64,000 bases of DNA, taken from Phalacrocorax aristotelis. Lineage: Eukaryota; Chordata; Aves; Suliformes; Phalacrocoracidae. Location: assembly GCF_949628215.1 (NCBI RefSeq), contig NC_134283.1:30172975-30236974 (forward strand), given 5' to 3'. Below the pieces are notes generated by a model. The model was not told where the DNA came from, searched no databases, and was given only the letters and a program-made list of their open reading frames with translations. A program made the translations under genes and the position numbers. Shown piece by piece: positions 22,201-34,952 of this stretch (position 1 is its first letter; every line of letters starts with the position of its first letter).

Positions 22201-25200
22201 TGGATTCTTCAGAAGACATATTTGAGTTGAAATTATTGTAGGTCTTAAAGCCTTTGACCTTCTACTCATAATAGTATACGAAGAAGCACATGATATCCCA
22301 TCCCCATATGTACTGTTAATGAAAAGGAAACATGTATGAAAAGGGGTTTCCTAGCACCTAGAGGTACAAACAGAAGAGCAAACCCTTGCACAGTGCAACT
22401 GCAATACTGCTGATGGGTTTTGCAGCTAAACTGGAAACAAAATTTGAAAGTCAGTCAGGAAAGACAAAACTCAACAGTGCAGTAATGATTCTAATTCTTG
22501 TGCAATTTAAGGTTGAAATCAAATGCAAATATGTCTCATAAACTTGCCTTTCCCATTTGTCTGCGTATGCTTTTTTTTTTTCCTGTAGGAGGCCCATGAA
22601 GACATTAAAGTTCAAGTTTTCACTGGTATATTTTGAGCAACAAAATCAACAAATTTTATGTGTTTTTTCTACAAGTAGTTCAGATTTTTCCCCCAAGACT
22701 TTTGATTATCCTTGCCAAAATAGAGCTTCTGGTGTATGTTTTATTTCATTTTACAGGAACTTAAGAAATTATGTAAATGGTACAAAATGTTAATAGTATG
22801 AATAGGAAAACATAATCACGTATTTTAGATACTTTGTTTCAAGTGTGCTGTGACAGTACTGAAATTACCTCATAAAATCCTGGGCAGTTTGAAACAAGAT
22901 GGAGAAGGATGAATTCTGAATCTGTGGAAGGAAAAACAATAAGTAAAAGTATCTGTGTTAATGGCCATTTAGATAGAGACATTTTCAGGAAAAAGGCACA
23001 ACCCAGTAATGTGCAGAATAGAGAAAACCAGAAATAGTCATTCTTGTAACCCTATCGGAAAAATGTCATGTTTTTTGGGGGGGATGGGGACGTAATAAGG
23101 CACTGAGGGGAAAATTATGGAAGCAGATATATTATTTTAATAATTTATGTTTGGATCTTGCTGAAAAATGACCTAATAATTTTTTTAAAAAAATTTAATG
23201 TTAAAACAAAGAAACCCTCACAAGCAATATCACTGCTATTGAAAAGCCAACCAAAGAGTTTGACCCTAATTTCATGCACACGTAAGTCACAGGGTCCTGC
23301 TATATTCACCTAAAATTGGTAAAAGTGAGATCAGAATCAGGTCCAAAACTGAATTCTTGGGGGAAAAAATCATAGATTTGTGTTTATAATATTTAGCAAT
23401 AACATTTACAGCCCTGTTATCTGCTAGCTATGCAAAAACAAACACTTGTACAGGTGGAGTGTGCCACATGTTTATATGTAAACAACTGGCCTAATCCTGC
23501 CTTAGGGCATTGTAATGTTATAGCATACAAAGCCCCAGTGAGATAGCATTGGGTTTAGAGAAACCAGCTGGCACAGGAGAAAGTTAATTTGTCTAAACTA
23601 CCTAGAAGCAATGCAAGGTGAAGTTCCAGTCAAAGCTGAGGCTCACATATATAAACAGAATTGACTAGGCATAGATCAGGGCCAAGGGAACTTGTAAGGC
23701 AGAAATCTAAGCTTGCCCAAATCACCTACATGGGAAGTCTGTTTCAGAAGAGCTGCGTGACCCTTGCACAGCCTGCTGCCAGTGTGTCAGTGCAGAACAA
23801 TGTTTGCTCCACATGCCTTCTTTGGGGTGTGGCTACTGTCAGTGGCTTCTTTGTGCCACTTTCTGGTAGTGGGGAGAGGGCAAGCCTTTTCAGGCATGCT
23901 ACTCTAATCTAGGAGATACTCTCTCTGTATCGCCTGCGTTAGATATCTGGATCTCCCAAGCAATATAAAGAGGTGAAGGTTGTAGAAGGTTCTGTGTTTC
24001 TCATCCTTTTCAGAAAATTGTTTCAGGTCATTGATTAAATGTGGAATTTCTACTACACATAGCATCCTCAAACTGCGTTTTTAAACATAATAGATAATGC
24101 TTCCAATTACCTCTTCCAGTCACAGCTAGTGAGTTTCATAATGAAATTTAAATTAAAGATTTACTGGCAGTCAGGCAGGTTTTTTTTGATATGGCTCATT
24201 TGGTATAGAGGAAACTGAGTCAAATGAATGTTACCATTCCTTGAAAGCCAGTTTGTGAACACTTGACAGGCTCTCAGCAGACTGAGTTTGTCTTCACTAG
24301 AGAGAAGGCTGTCTTTCTCTTATGAATTTTAAGATTGATGTTGGCCAGGTGTCAATTTTGCTGCACAGCAAGCTATAAGGAAATGATGAACTTTCACTAG
24401 GGGATAGGATGGCAACAGAGAACTACGAAGTTGCATGTGTTCTGCAGCGTGGACTTGCTTCCTGTGCAGGTCAAAGTGGCTCACAGCCTTACCCTACACG
24501 CAGAAGGAGGCAGCTATAAGCCTCATAAAGCTTATATGAGTTTTTGTGGGGACTGTAGAAATCTTCTGATTAAAAGCCCATGTTGACCGTGAAAACTAGC
24601 CCTTTGGTAGAAGTTATCAGAGAGGCCAAGGTAATGTAGGCCTTATGAATTGTATTTACAAACAAATTTGCAAGGCTCATTGTCTAAGGCAGTGGCTTTA
24701 CTTAAAATGAGGTCATGATATCAGTTCTGTAGCATAAAATTAAGTCTTAAGTGAAAAGGCAAGTGCTTTTTTTTATTGGGGTTTTGTCTGTAGGATTGAT
24801 TTTTCTACTTTTTTTCAGCATGCATGGTTTTGTAGTGGATTTACTGTCACCCTGACTTCTTTGAGGCGAATCAAAACTTGCCCAATATATGTCCAAGTTT
24901 TTGAAGTATTGATTGATTGATCCCCCCCAATTTGTTTTAGCCCAGCCAGTCTTTGGAACTCCCTTTCCTCCACCACCAGTTACAGCACGGCATAGAGAGG
25001 CAACCCTAAAGTTAAAGTCAATACAAATTTTGCTGCAACATAGAAATGACATACATGTCAACAAATGCTAAACTGAATGTACTTGGTTTTTACTAATATG
25101 TTTTTCAATTTAGGTGGGGCAGAAACAGGTCTGTCTATCTCTGCAAATGTTTGCGTTCTGTGTGGGAATGCTGAAGGAAGATATTAATTAAAAAGATAAA

Positions 25201-26410
25201 TAAATCAGTATTTCAGGAAAAGTACAGTCTGACTTTGAACTGTTTAGACCTAAACAACAGATGGTGAGGCTGCTGTAGATCAGGCGTAACAAGAAAAATT
25301 ACTAGTTGGTGACTTCCTCCTGGTCGTTTGCGCTGTTATGCTTTAAACCCAAGTGTCTTGCTGTTTTTAACTCTTATCACTCCCAGTTCTCCAGCCTTCA
25401 AAAAAATAGGCTGTATTCCATGTTTTTAACTGTACTACTGATATTATCAGTCCATAAACAAAACACAATTATCTCCTCAGATTTCCATCATTTCAATACT
25501 GTGAACAGTTCACACCGTTCTACATCTTAAGTCTGCTTGTAATTTTTCTGCATCTGATGTTATGTGATGAAGAAAGGCCAGTGCTTCCCTTCTAGCCTAG
25601 ATCACATTTTAGGTCCTTCATGGTATGCTCCCTTGCAAACCTCACTTTTCCTTTAGGATCCCTGTATTAATTTTTAATCCATTTGTTCTGCAGTCAGTAT
25701 TTTGACTACAGCACTCTTCCAGCAAGCTGGATTACAGCTGCTGAGTTAGTTCCTTTGGTTTGCATGCAGCCAAAATGCTGAGGTTGTGATAAAGAACACT
25801 GGTATAACAAAACTAGTGGACATTTATTTATGAAATGGACAGCATGACAATGGCAGTGTAAGACTAAGATTTGAAGTCTGTGGGAGTTGCTATGGTTTAC
25901 TACAGCTTGCAGCTGTGAGAAACCCTTCCCCACACTCAGAAAAAAATATCACATTGGAAGAGGTTCTCTTGTTCAAAGCATACCAGTCTGGTCTTTGGTT
26001 ATATTATGTTTTGTTATCAAAAGCTTAGCAATTTTTTCTCAGGAGAAAATATGAAGATCAAATATGAAAAACTCTGGCTAACCTGAAGAAAGATCAGCTT
26101 AGGTTGTACTAAGATGAACCATTAAATTAATAAAACCTGACACATTTCATTCTAGGTTACGACATGAAATGGCTGAAGCATTACAAAGGCTGGAAAGGAT
26201 ATGCTTTTTTCCTATTTTTTTTTTAAGCAAGAGGGAAAGGAGAAATATTTCACAAGTCAGCCAGCTAAACTGAATTCCAAGAAAAATCTTTGACCGTGCT
26301 AGCAAATACGTAGCTTTCAAATGCAAGACACTTTAAAGTGAAAGTAAGAGCTAACCTGAATTTGTTAGGAAAAAAACTCATGCTAAACCAGTCTGCCTTC
26401 TTTTTGACAG
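19267..26410. other. Intergenic, no gene recognised
   Basis: AT-rich DNA without recognisable exons or known repeats. A second octamer motif (ATTTGCAT, 19974-19981) lies in an A/T-rich stretch after the CR1. Open frames of up to 105 codons (24747-25064, minus) show no splice context or domain. Confidence 0.6.
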
Positions 26411-26529
26411 GGCATCATTACCATCATAACAGAAACGGCAGTAACCGTCCCATAACTGGACTGCAGCAAGGCTGTGGGGACTGCAAGTACTGTGGAAGGC
26501 AGACCTCAAACTCGGCCAGATGGAAATGA
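26411..26529 (+). other. Possible terminal exon, plus strand, beside the CpG island
   Basis: Follows the good acceptor TGCCTTCTTTTTGACAG. In phase 1 it is open for 39 codons (GHHYHHNRNGSNRPITGLQQ, then CGDCKYC) to TGA at 26527-26529. An AATAAA lies at 26686-26691 on the same strand. The Cys spacing (C-x2-C-x2-C) recalls metal binding, but the segment is too short to assign. It could be a non-coding last exon or chance. Confidence 0.18.
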
Positions 26530-26596
26530 GGGCAGAGAAGTAAGATCTCACCCGAAACACTGTGTCAATCTTTAGGCACTATTCTGCTGACCTCTC

Positions 26597-26660
26597 AAAA
26601 AAAAAAACAAAAAACACCAAAAACACCAATCAAAAAAAAAAAACCTAAACAAAACCAAAC
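26597..26660 (+). repeat. A-rich / C-A low-complexity tract
   Basis: Long A runs separated by C, made almost only of A and C, between the candidate exon at 26411 and the CpG island. It may be an old retroposon tail, but no retroposon body is recognisable next to it. Confidence 0.7.
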
Positions 26661-26968
26661 CCATGTCTCCCCTCATATATGTATAAATAAAATGGCATGA
26701 GTAGCAAACAGCTAGAATAGATTTCCGGGGAGGTTCTGGTATCTCTGTCACAGCAGTTGCTGTTGGCAGTGACACGGGTGCTGTCAATGCTGCCCGAGCT
26801 GTGGAGGTTTGCTGATGTCCCCGAGGATGCAGTCGGGTGCCGCCCCCTACTCGGCGACCCCTGCAGCCACGGGAGGCGTAAGGCTTCCGCGGAAAATCCA
26901 CGGCCGACCCCTAACGTCCCGCGGCACAGCCGTGCCAGCCCCGGCCGGCTCCTCAGCAAAGCCGCCAT
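26645..26968 (-). CDS. Candidate first coding exon with a mitochondrial targeting peptide
   Basis: The minus-strand ATG at 26968-26966 opens a 107-codon frame starting MAALLRSRPGLARLCRGTLG. The first 36 residues have six Arg, no acidic residue before position 28, and a sequence GRGFS-AEA like the sites cut by mitochondrial processing peptidase. After about residue 37 the frame runs out of the island into AT-rich DNA and ends in hydrophobic low-information sequence, so only the first part is likely real. A weak donor, GA|GTAGGG, lies at 26851/26850 (118 coding bases, phase 1). +4 is G but -3 is C, so the start context is moderate. No downstream exon was identified. Alternatives: GC-rich DNA that by chance encodes Arg/Ala/Leu, or a non-coding promoter. 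Confidence 0.3.
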   Translation of the reverse strand: MAALLRSRPGLARLCRGTLGVGRGFSAEALRLPWLQGSPSRGRHPTASSGTSANLHSSGSIDSTRVTANSNCCDRDTRTSPEIYSSCLLLMPFYLYIYEGRHGFGFV

Positions 26969-27180
26969 CGGCCGCAGCCTCCCCTCAGCCAGCCGGGGCT
27001 GCCGCCTCCGCTCAGCGCGCCTTCCCGCTACAGGCTCCCGCGCGGCCTGTGGCTGGTTCCCCACAGCGAGCCGAGATCCTGCCCCGGGACCCCCCAGTGT
27101 CCCCCGGCGCCGGGTTTGGAGCAGAAAGGACGCCAGCTCCAACCCTCCGAGCCGAGCTGCGTGTTCTGAGGTACAGAGCC
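26800..27180. promoter_or_regulatory. CpG island, probable promoter
   Basis: By eye about 39 CpG dinucleotides lie in roughly 370 bp, in a window otherwise poor in CpG. The stretch is also clearly GC-rich. Unmethylated islands of this kind usually mark transcription starts of widely expressed genes (established). It lies about 19 kb past FOXI1 and is the only island here. Direction is not certain, since both strands are open for long distances inside it, as GC-rich DNA tends to be. Confidence 0.75.
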
Positions 27181-30100
27181 AGCCCTGCCTTTCACCAGGG
27201 TCTTACCAGGAGGCTGGTAATGCCCCTGAAACCTCTACCTCTAAAACCACCCTTTTGCATAGAATGCCTCAAACAATGGAGCGGTTATTTAATGTGGCAG
27301 TTCCTGGCTAGAGGGGAGAAAAAGCAAGTCAGACAGGGGAAAAGAAAAAGGTATTTGTGCTGCTGGCTGAGTGATCAGTGGCACAACACTGAGCAGATTG
27401 TTCTGAATATCCCTAAGCTGCATCTTCCTTCTGCTGCTGTGCCTTCCTTGCAGTAATTTCCTCACAGGTGCGGCTTTGTCCAGGTGCTGTCCTCCTTCCC
27501 TTCACAAAACCCCTCCACTGGGAACTGAGAGCTCCCATGCTCCCAAGGGGTTGATTTCAATCTTGGCCAAGCCGTCAGGTCAGCGCCTGCATCCTGCACT
27601 CTAGGCTATAGACTTGTATTCATTTAATATTACACTGTTCCTATGAAATTAATGAAACATTGGAGTTATTCATTTCACTTTTATAGAGCAAGTGTGAGCA
27701 AAACCTGGGCTTTACTCTAGTGGGGTTTAAATGGAGTTGAGTAGTGCTTTTCAGGCGCAGCTAGTGCTGTTAAATTCTTCTTAAACAAAAGTGCAGCGAC
27801 TCTATATCTCTTTTTAGCGCTTCTGGTTTGAATTTAGATTGCAAATGTTGTGATGGTATCAACCAGCTTCATAGGCTGCAGAGACAGCTTTCAAAGCTCA
27901 GAAACCAGAAGTGGTTGAACCCTTGTTGTATAGGAATCTCAACGCTCTCAGTTTGCACAAGGCAGACATTTTGAAAACTTGGTGTTGGTACTCTGACTGC
28001 ACCTAAGGACTTTGAAGCACTGTAGATATTAGTAAGGAATGTTTGCTGCCCTGGAGGAGAAAAAAATAAACAACCCAAACAAAAAAAAGCTACAATTCCT
28101 CACATTTTACAGCATCATCACCTACAGCACTATGGTAAGGGTACGATTGGAAGAGGGAGTCCTGTATTTCATAATACGGGAAAAAGAATCTTAAGTCATA
28201 TTTCCCTCTTGTAGAGTTTGCCTGTTTCAACATTAATTCTATTAAGCTTTTGTAAAACTCTGCATTGCAAATTAGGACAAGATGTTGCGGACCTGGGAGT
28301 ATGCTGTATTTCATTTCAGAAAATGTTTGAAATGAGATGCAGTTTCTGAGCTCCAGGCTTAGTTATTTCACAAACTCTTTTCCTTCTCTAAAGTCTTAAA
28401 GCTAAGTAAGCTTGGAGAAGCCTTGAGAACTGGAACTTCTGTGGCAATCCGCAGAACCGAAGAATTCAAATATGGCTGTATTTACCAATTTTTTTTTCTC
28501 TACAGTCCCCTTTTGTATTCAGATAGGCATAAAATATGTGTTTTGTGCCAAAAAGCTGTGACACATATATCAAAAAAATACTGTGGGATACATTTATTTC
28601 ATGTAAATAGAGATCAATGATTGTAATAGTATTTTAATCTCATTTGGATGGGGATATGCGGGAAAGTGGGATGTGCACACATACTGGAAGTGACATGAAA
28701 ATGTTTTACTGATGTCAAGTCATACCTACGTCTTCTGCCATCCTCCTCGTGTTCAGAGACTGGGGATGTAACATAGCTGCCATAACGTTGAATACAGACA
28801 GAGCAGGCTATGCATGTTCACAGCTGCTGTGAAGTAGATTTTTTCAGATAAAAACCTGGTTACAGCTGCTCAGGGTGGTGAGCTCCCTTCCTTTTGGTGT
28901 AAAAGCAAGGGTCATTAAATAATATTTTGGAGCACTACTATGGGCATAAGACTGCTGTCCAAAAGCACAGAGGTACATGGCAAAACTCAGTGCAAAAAAT
29001 TTGCTTGATCCTGAGGGGTTGCCTTGAATTTTACTGCTTACAGCTACATCTGTCTGTGATGGAAGAGACAGTAAACTCTGGGAAATGCAGCTGCTTCTGA
29101 GCAGGTTGTGCTTGACTTCTGAGCTATTTGGTTCTCCTGTATTCAAGGAAATGGAGTTTTATGACACATATAATAAGTTTTTCCTCCTAAAGTTAACAAC
29201 GAAGTATGACTTAGATTTTTGAAGCAAGGAGATAGGATTCCTGAAATATCTACGTGCAGGTGTTGTGCCCACATTTGTTTCTCAGGGCGAATGCAGGAGC
29301 ATTTTCACTGTTGGTAGCCAAAAGACTTTTTGGGCTTCCTGCCAGTTCTGGGGCTCTAAGCAGACTTCCAGTTCAGAGTCTTTATGTATGACAACTCACA
29401 GAAAACAAATCTGAGCTGCAGTTTTCATCTCTCTGTCCAGAAAAACAGAAAATTATAGAAAATACGTAAATATCAAGAAGATGAAGTGTTTGGGGACTAC
29501 TCTTGATGGTTTTTCCTCTTTTTCAACCATTAACACATCTTTCCTTGCCCCAAGTGAATGCAATTTCCAGCAGTTTATTTCATCCCTTGTGCCCTTTAAT
29601 CCTTTTTTCCCTTCTCCTTTTCACGGTGATAAAGACAGGTATAGCCACATTGTAAGAACAACCCAGCAAGAAGAGAACAAAGTTTTGAGACCAAAACTCA
29701 AGAACTGGGGTTTATAAGTGATGAAAGAATAGTAATACAGGAACCTTCAGTCTCATGATTGTGATGGAGCAATTATTGGACAAAGAATGAGAAGGCAAAA
29801 GAAAGGTCAAGACATCACCTGGAAAACAGAAAGCTTTAATATTATGGTTTCAAAAGCAGTTTCTGTGTGTAAGACCTGAGATTTGCTATGGAATTCTTTC
29901 AGAGCAAGTATTAAGTTTTAATTAGCAGGGTGGTATCTTTGTTAATGGCATTCTTTGAATTCTTCAGTGGCTGTGAAACTCTGAGGCCTTATTAAGGAAG
30001 AACATAGAGAAAAAGGAGCCTCAGGAGATGAACACACTTTCCCAGTTTCCTAAATTGAATGTTCCAAGCATAGTGTTCATGGTTTTCAACTTTAAAATGT

Positions 30101-30549
30101 ACTGTTAATTGAAGGAACACAATGGATGTTTATGGAAATGCAGTGGCGCATTCAGGGGTGTAGCCCATCTTCTCAGGTTGTGGACATGCTGCAACCAGCA
30201 TACTCTGAGCTTTCTTACAGCTGTGCAGCTCCTTGTACACACTCTGCAGCCGATCTGAGAATGCTTTTAATGGGATTGTCTTGGCTAGAACGACTTCATG
30301 GTTTTGTGAGTTTATCAAACACATAAATAGAAGATACTTCTGGCATAAAAGTGCTGTGCTTAGAGAGGCAACAGTGATTCACCTCGTATTTTCAGCTAAC
30401 TCAGCTACTTAACAATACTTGTATGACTCCAGTCTTTCGGCAAATGGAGGATCTTTGGTGTGAAGCAGGGACCTGCTACTACAGAGTGTAAATATCATAT
30501 AGGGTCTTTATACATGAAACATATGTATAATGTATAATAAGCTACACTG
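27181..30549. other. Intergenic, no gene recognised
   Basis: GC falls back to background within about 150 bp of the island. It contains a C/A-rich tract at 28060-28089. No exon or known repeat is recognised. A plus-strand frame that starts in the island (26809-27456) continues here but loses coding character. Confidence 0.55.
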
Positions 30550-30640
30550 ACTTGGACTGGTGGTCCATCTAGCTCAGTATCCTGCCTCTAACAGTGGCCA
30601 TAAGCAGCTGAGGGAAGAGTACAAAGTGAGCAGTCTCCTT
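30550..30640 (+). repeat. Probable old amniote interspersed repeat fragment
   Basis: The stretch GGTCCATCTAGCTCAGTATC, followed by CTGCCTCTAACAGTGGCC, resembles from memory a motif found in dispersed copies in several amniote genomes. I cannot name the family with certainty. The ends are uncertain and the copy may extend to about 30770. Confidence 0.4.
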
Positions 30641-32533
30641 GGAGATCCTAAAGGAGTCTACATTCAATATGCAAAATATTCAAACCCCTCTAATAGCCCT
30701 CCATAAAGCTGAACCAACCACATGCTTAACTGACTCCCAGTTCCTGGTAATGCAAATATCGATATAATTCAAAACTGCAGTCTTCTGGAATTAACAGATT
30801 AATCTGATTAAATGAATAAGAAATCATCTCATGTTACCCCTAACAGTAACACATTTAGTATTTGCATATGATTTGAATGAAGGTTGTCAAAGACATGCAA
30901 ACTAGAGGTTGAGAAATGGAGTTTCTAAATAGATAGAGATCTTGAAATATAAAAGGTGATATCAACTTGGTCTTTGCTGACAGCCAAACTACATTTACAC
31001 GTTTCTCTGTTTAGCTTCCCCCTGCCAAGCTTTCGTAATCCCTTCAGAAAACCTTTTCAGACAGTTCATAGAGAACTTCCAGTATCACATTCTCCTAGTC
31101 CTCAGAAACAAACTTGTATCACTCATGAGATCTACTTCTTATGTTATGTATACACTCAAAATACACACTGTAAACTGAATAAATAGCTCTATAACAAAGT
31201 CTAAGTGGTCACAGATGGCACTATGGTCTTAAAAGGGGTCATGTCTCCTCTTTTTTTATTTTAATAGATAAATACTATATTCTATGGTTTATAATTTCAA
31301 GATGGTTCGAAAGAATTTAATCACAGTGAATTCCAGTGAGAGATAACAGCCCTAAATGCTTTAAAATACCCATTCCACACAATTACACTTTTTCCCTCCA
31401 GTGCTATTTGTAACAGCTGCGTTGGTAGTCTCTGTAATGTGTTCATGTTGGAATCCTGTCTTTTAAAATTAGTTTTGATACTTGAAAAATGCTGTGACTT
31501 TCTATTAGGGAAAGTAGCATAAACAGAAAATTAAAGAAGGAAAAATATAGCAACAAGTTGAACCTATGTGTCTAAAGCCTTGTTTGGCTTGTTTATGTCT
31601 CCCCACCTACGCATTTAAATCTAATAAGCAATCTGTCCTCCTACTGCCAACCTCATCTCCCCTACTTCCTTAAATATTTGTAGTTATAAAAGCTCTGAAA
31701 TTACAAAATTATTAAAACTCAACAATGGGTTAATTAGCATCCATATAGGAACAGAAACTGTGGGTACAAAACCAATTATTTCAATAAAAAGACTATTCCT
31801 TTATCCTAATAGCCAAATAAATCATGCTCTTTTATATGCTTAAATCAAGCTAGTCATGTGCTATGGCTGCATTCTTCATTTTCTCAACTGAGGCTGTAAC
31901 TAATATGCCAAATAGGGATTTTTGAAACATTGAGCATTTAAAACCCATAGCAATTGGTGAAAACAGAATGCCTTTAAAATCTGATTCTTGGACTTTAACT
32001 GAAAAATAAAACAGTACATAACCTTATTGAAATAGTATAAATTTTTTGTGGGCAAAATTTGAAATATGCTTTTAGGAAAGCTTCCCTTTGCTGACACACT
32101 GACTTTTCACTAACCTCTTCACAACCTCTATTTCTCTGAGGGATTTTGTTTTGTTTTATTTTGGACAGAACTCCTAGTTTAGCAGATCTGCTTTCTGAAA
32201 GACTCTAATTAACCCAGTAATTCTATTTCCTTGTCCTGTCCATCTCTCAGGGAATGAGTGTGTTTCACAGGCTGTTAACTCCCTGTTTGCAGTGTCTTAT
32301 ATATGATTTCTGGTTTCATATGCAATAGTTGTGCTATCTATTTTCAGGAGCCTATGCTTTAGGAATACTGTGCTTTCATGAGGAAACTTCTGGAAAAGCA
32401 GTAACTTTTTGTACAAGTTGAGCCAGTAACAATACTATCCAGGGAGTCCTGAACAATGTGCTGAATTCTTCAGCTCAAGGATAGAACATTATGATGGGAA
32501 AAGCAGCATAGGCATATCTAATTAGACAAAGTT

Positions 32534-32549
32534 AAAAAAAAAAAAAAAA
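32534..32549 (+). repeat. Poly(A) run
   Basis: Sixteen consecutive A residues, with no retroposon recognised upstream. Confidence 0.9.
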
Positions 32550-34802
32550 GAAAGGAACTCCTGTGGCATTTGGCTCACTAAATATGGTTATAGGATGCAG
32601 AACAGGTACAACTGCTTTTCTCCTGTAAGTGCCAGCGAGCTTTGCAAAGAACTTTCCAATATGATGTCTGTAAACACAGTACAGATATCTATGAGAACAA
32701 CACTTGGCTTAGTAGGGTTGATGCTTTCCTTTATACTTTTGCCTTTTATCTATAAACATGATTCAACCTCAGAGATTTTACTGAAGTTGTCTTTTTATGA
32801 GAAAGGCATTAAAAAATCTGAGGTTACATGACATCAATACTTGAATAATCAAGATGGGTGTGGTGAAGCAGCCAGAGAGAAATTATACGATGAGTAAATC
32901 CTGATATTAAATACATAGTTTTGAGCTCCTTTTGATTTTAGGGTTTTTGTTAGTTTATAGATTATATTTAAAGTTGCAGAAGCCAAATGGAACCCAAGTT
33001 TACCTAACAGCTAGGCTGGGTTCCTGGGCTTCCTCTTTTTCCTTGAGTCAAGCCTGTTCTGGATGCTTGGCTTTTCTTGTAATCTACTTTTCTTATAGAT
33101 TTTGAGAGAAAGAATTACCAATCAGCAAGATGAAAGAGCTTTTAAATGTTGTGAAAGTAACTTTCCTACAACTATGGTTTGCTGTCATCCATTTGTCCAG
33201 TAGCACTTAAACTATTTTTTCCTTCACTGGGATGCAAAATCATCATTAAATTGCTGAAAACTCTCCTCTCACATGCAATTTTTGCTTTTGGACTGGTGCA
33301 TTAATAGTGCATTAGAACTCAACACAATCTGTTACTTGAATATCTTAAACTTTTTTTTCCGTAGACTGTTAATATTAGTATCTCAATTTAGCACTGAAAG
33401 AGAGAGTTTGATTATTACATCCCAAACCCACTGGAATCAGCAGAATTTTTCATAGGGCCTCACCAGTTGCGGGACTGAACATTATATATGATTTAACATT
33501 TCCCTGAGATTTACCAGCAAGGGTCAAAACTTAATCCTAAACCTTCATTCTGGCCAACAGGAATATTCCTCCATCACTTTACAGCACTTGCCTGGTGCCT
33601 ACGTAGCATAAGACCTAGAAGTTCATAATGAAGCTATTTGTTCAAACTGCTTGGAGTGGGGGTTCAGCCTTTCAAACTAAAGTTAGCTCTCTGTATATTT
33701 TTTGCAAGCAATTCCTGGGTAATCTTGCAGTCCAGAGAGGCCCAGTTTTCCAGCTGTATGTTCTGTGTAGGTTTTTTGAAGGAGGCCAAGCTGTAGAATC
33801 TCCTTTATTATGGTCTGATCTTGTAGAAGAGCAACCTTTACAAATAAATATGTGACATTTGTATTGTCCAAGTCAGTGTTTAAAACACTTAAGGGTATTG
33901 CTTTTTCAATTGTTATATACTAATTTTCAAACATTTTTATGATACCTCAAGGGGCTTGTTCCTCCAGCTTTTGTTCTATGGAGCAATGGCACTTAAAAGA
34001 GGGATCTCCGGATCTCCCTGTGTTCAGTAGGATGGCAATAAAAGTAAGATGGGTCCTATGATTCAGAACACTATACTGAGTTGTCCTGAAAGATACATGC
34101 TTTTTTGCAAATGCTTTATAAAATAGAAAATATTAACAATGTTTATATTTTATTGATACTTTTGGTCTCTGTATCTTCTTAACATCATTTGAGAATGTGT
34201 AGAACACAAGGCACACATTATCGTGTCTGCACCAATATTAACATGGCATGTTTTATGTCACTGTGCAGCATATAAAAATAAAACAACTGACTGCCAATTC
34301 CATGCCAGATAAAGATTTTTTTGAGAGGAGAGCGCTTAGACGAATTATTGGAATTCAGTTCCTTGTTTTAGAGGTGCCTAAGTGACAGTGCTGTCTGATG
34401 GTTGTAAGCCAGAGTAGCTGAAAGAGTACATCTGGTGTAAGTAGTAAATACAGCCTTGACTAGGGTATTTATTGCAGTGTTAAAATTTATGAATACAGTG
34501 CATTGTGCTTTTCTCAGAGAAGAAGACAGAAAGGTGGAAAGATTTGGAAATTTCTGTCATTTGACACTAAGTGTATAAGGAGGAGACAAAATTCTCCAAA
34601 GGGGGAAAAAAGAGGGATGGACTCTGCAAAGACACCGGGTGAGTAGTCAGAACAGTCCTGAGAAAGGCGCTGTAGTCCTGTGGTGCTATGTGACGGCATC
34701 TATACATTTTCCTTATATGGGTAGCAGGCTGTGTTAGGTCTTTATCAATGAGACTGAACACAGCTTTGCAAGAACAGGCTGCCTGGATTCTTCATCTTTC
34801 AC

Positions 34803-34952
34803 CTGTGTGTAAAATTGTAACATGGCTCCTGACATTTTGCCAAGCTGCAGCCCATTTAGACTGTGTGTTTGCAGTCTCAGCTTTGAGCGGGATTGGCTGC
34901 TGATCACATCGGTCTTGGCAAATTCCAGGAGGTATAGTGTGGCTCTGAGGTC
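34803..34952 (-). other. Exon-like segment, minus strand
   Basis: Exactly 150 bp (50 codons, phase 0 at both ends) between the acceptor TCTATGCTCCTGCTCCAG and the donor ACACAG|GTGAAAG. It reads DLRATLYLLEFAKTDVISSQ onward to MLQFYTQ. It includes two CpGs. No partner exon and no homologue are recognised. Given the amount of DNA scanned, a chance match is quite possible. Confidence 0.2.

Noticed and set aside
24747-25064. 105-codon minus-strand open frame
   Set aside because: No domain, no splice context, composition of background DNA; frames this long are expected at this scale.
26757-27456. Plus-strand open frames of 184 and 215 codons in the CpG island
   Set aside because: GC-rich DNA has few stops, and the Pro/Ala/Arg composition with no domain suggests chance. 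The minus-strand leader-like ORF is the better candidate but also unproven.
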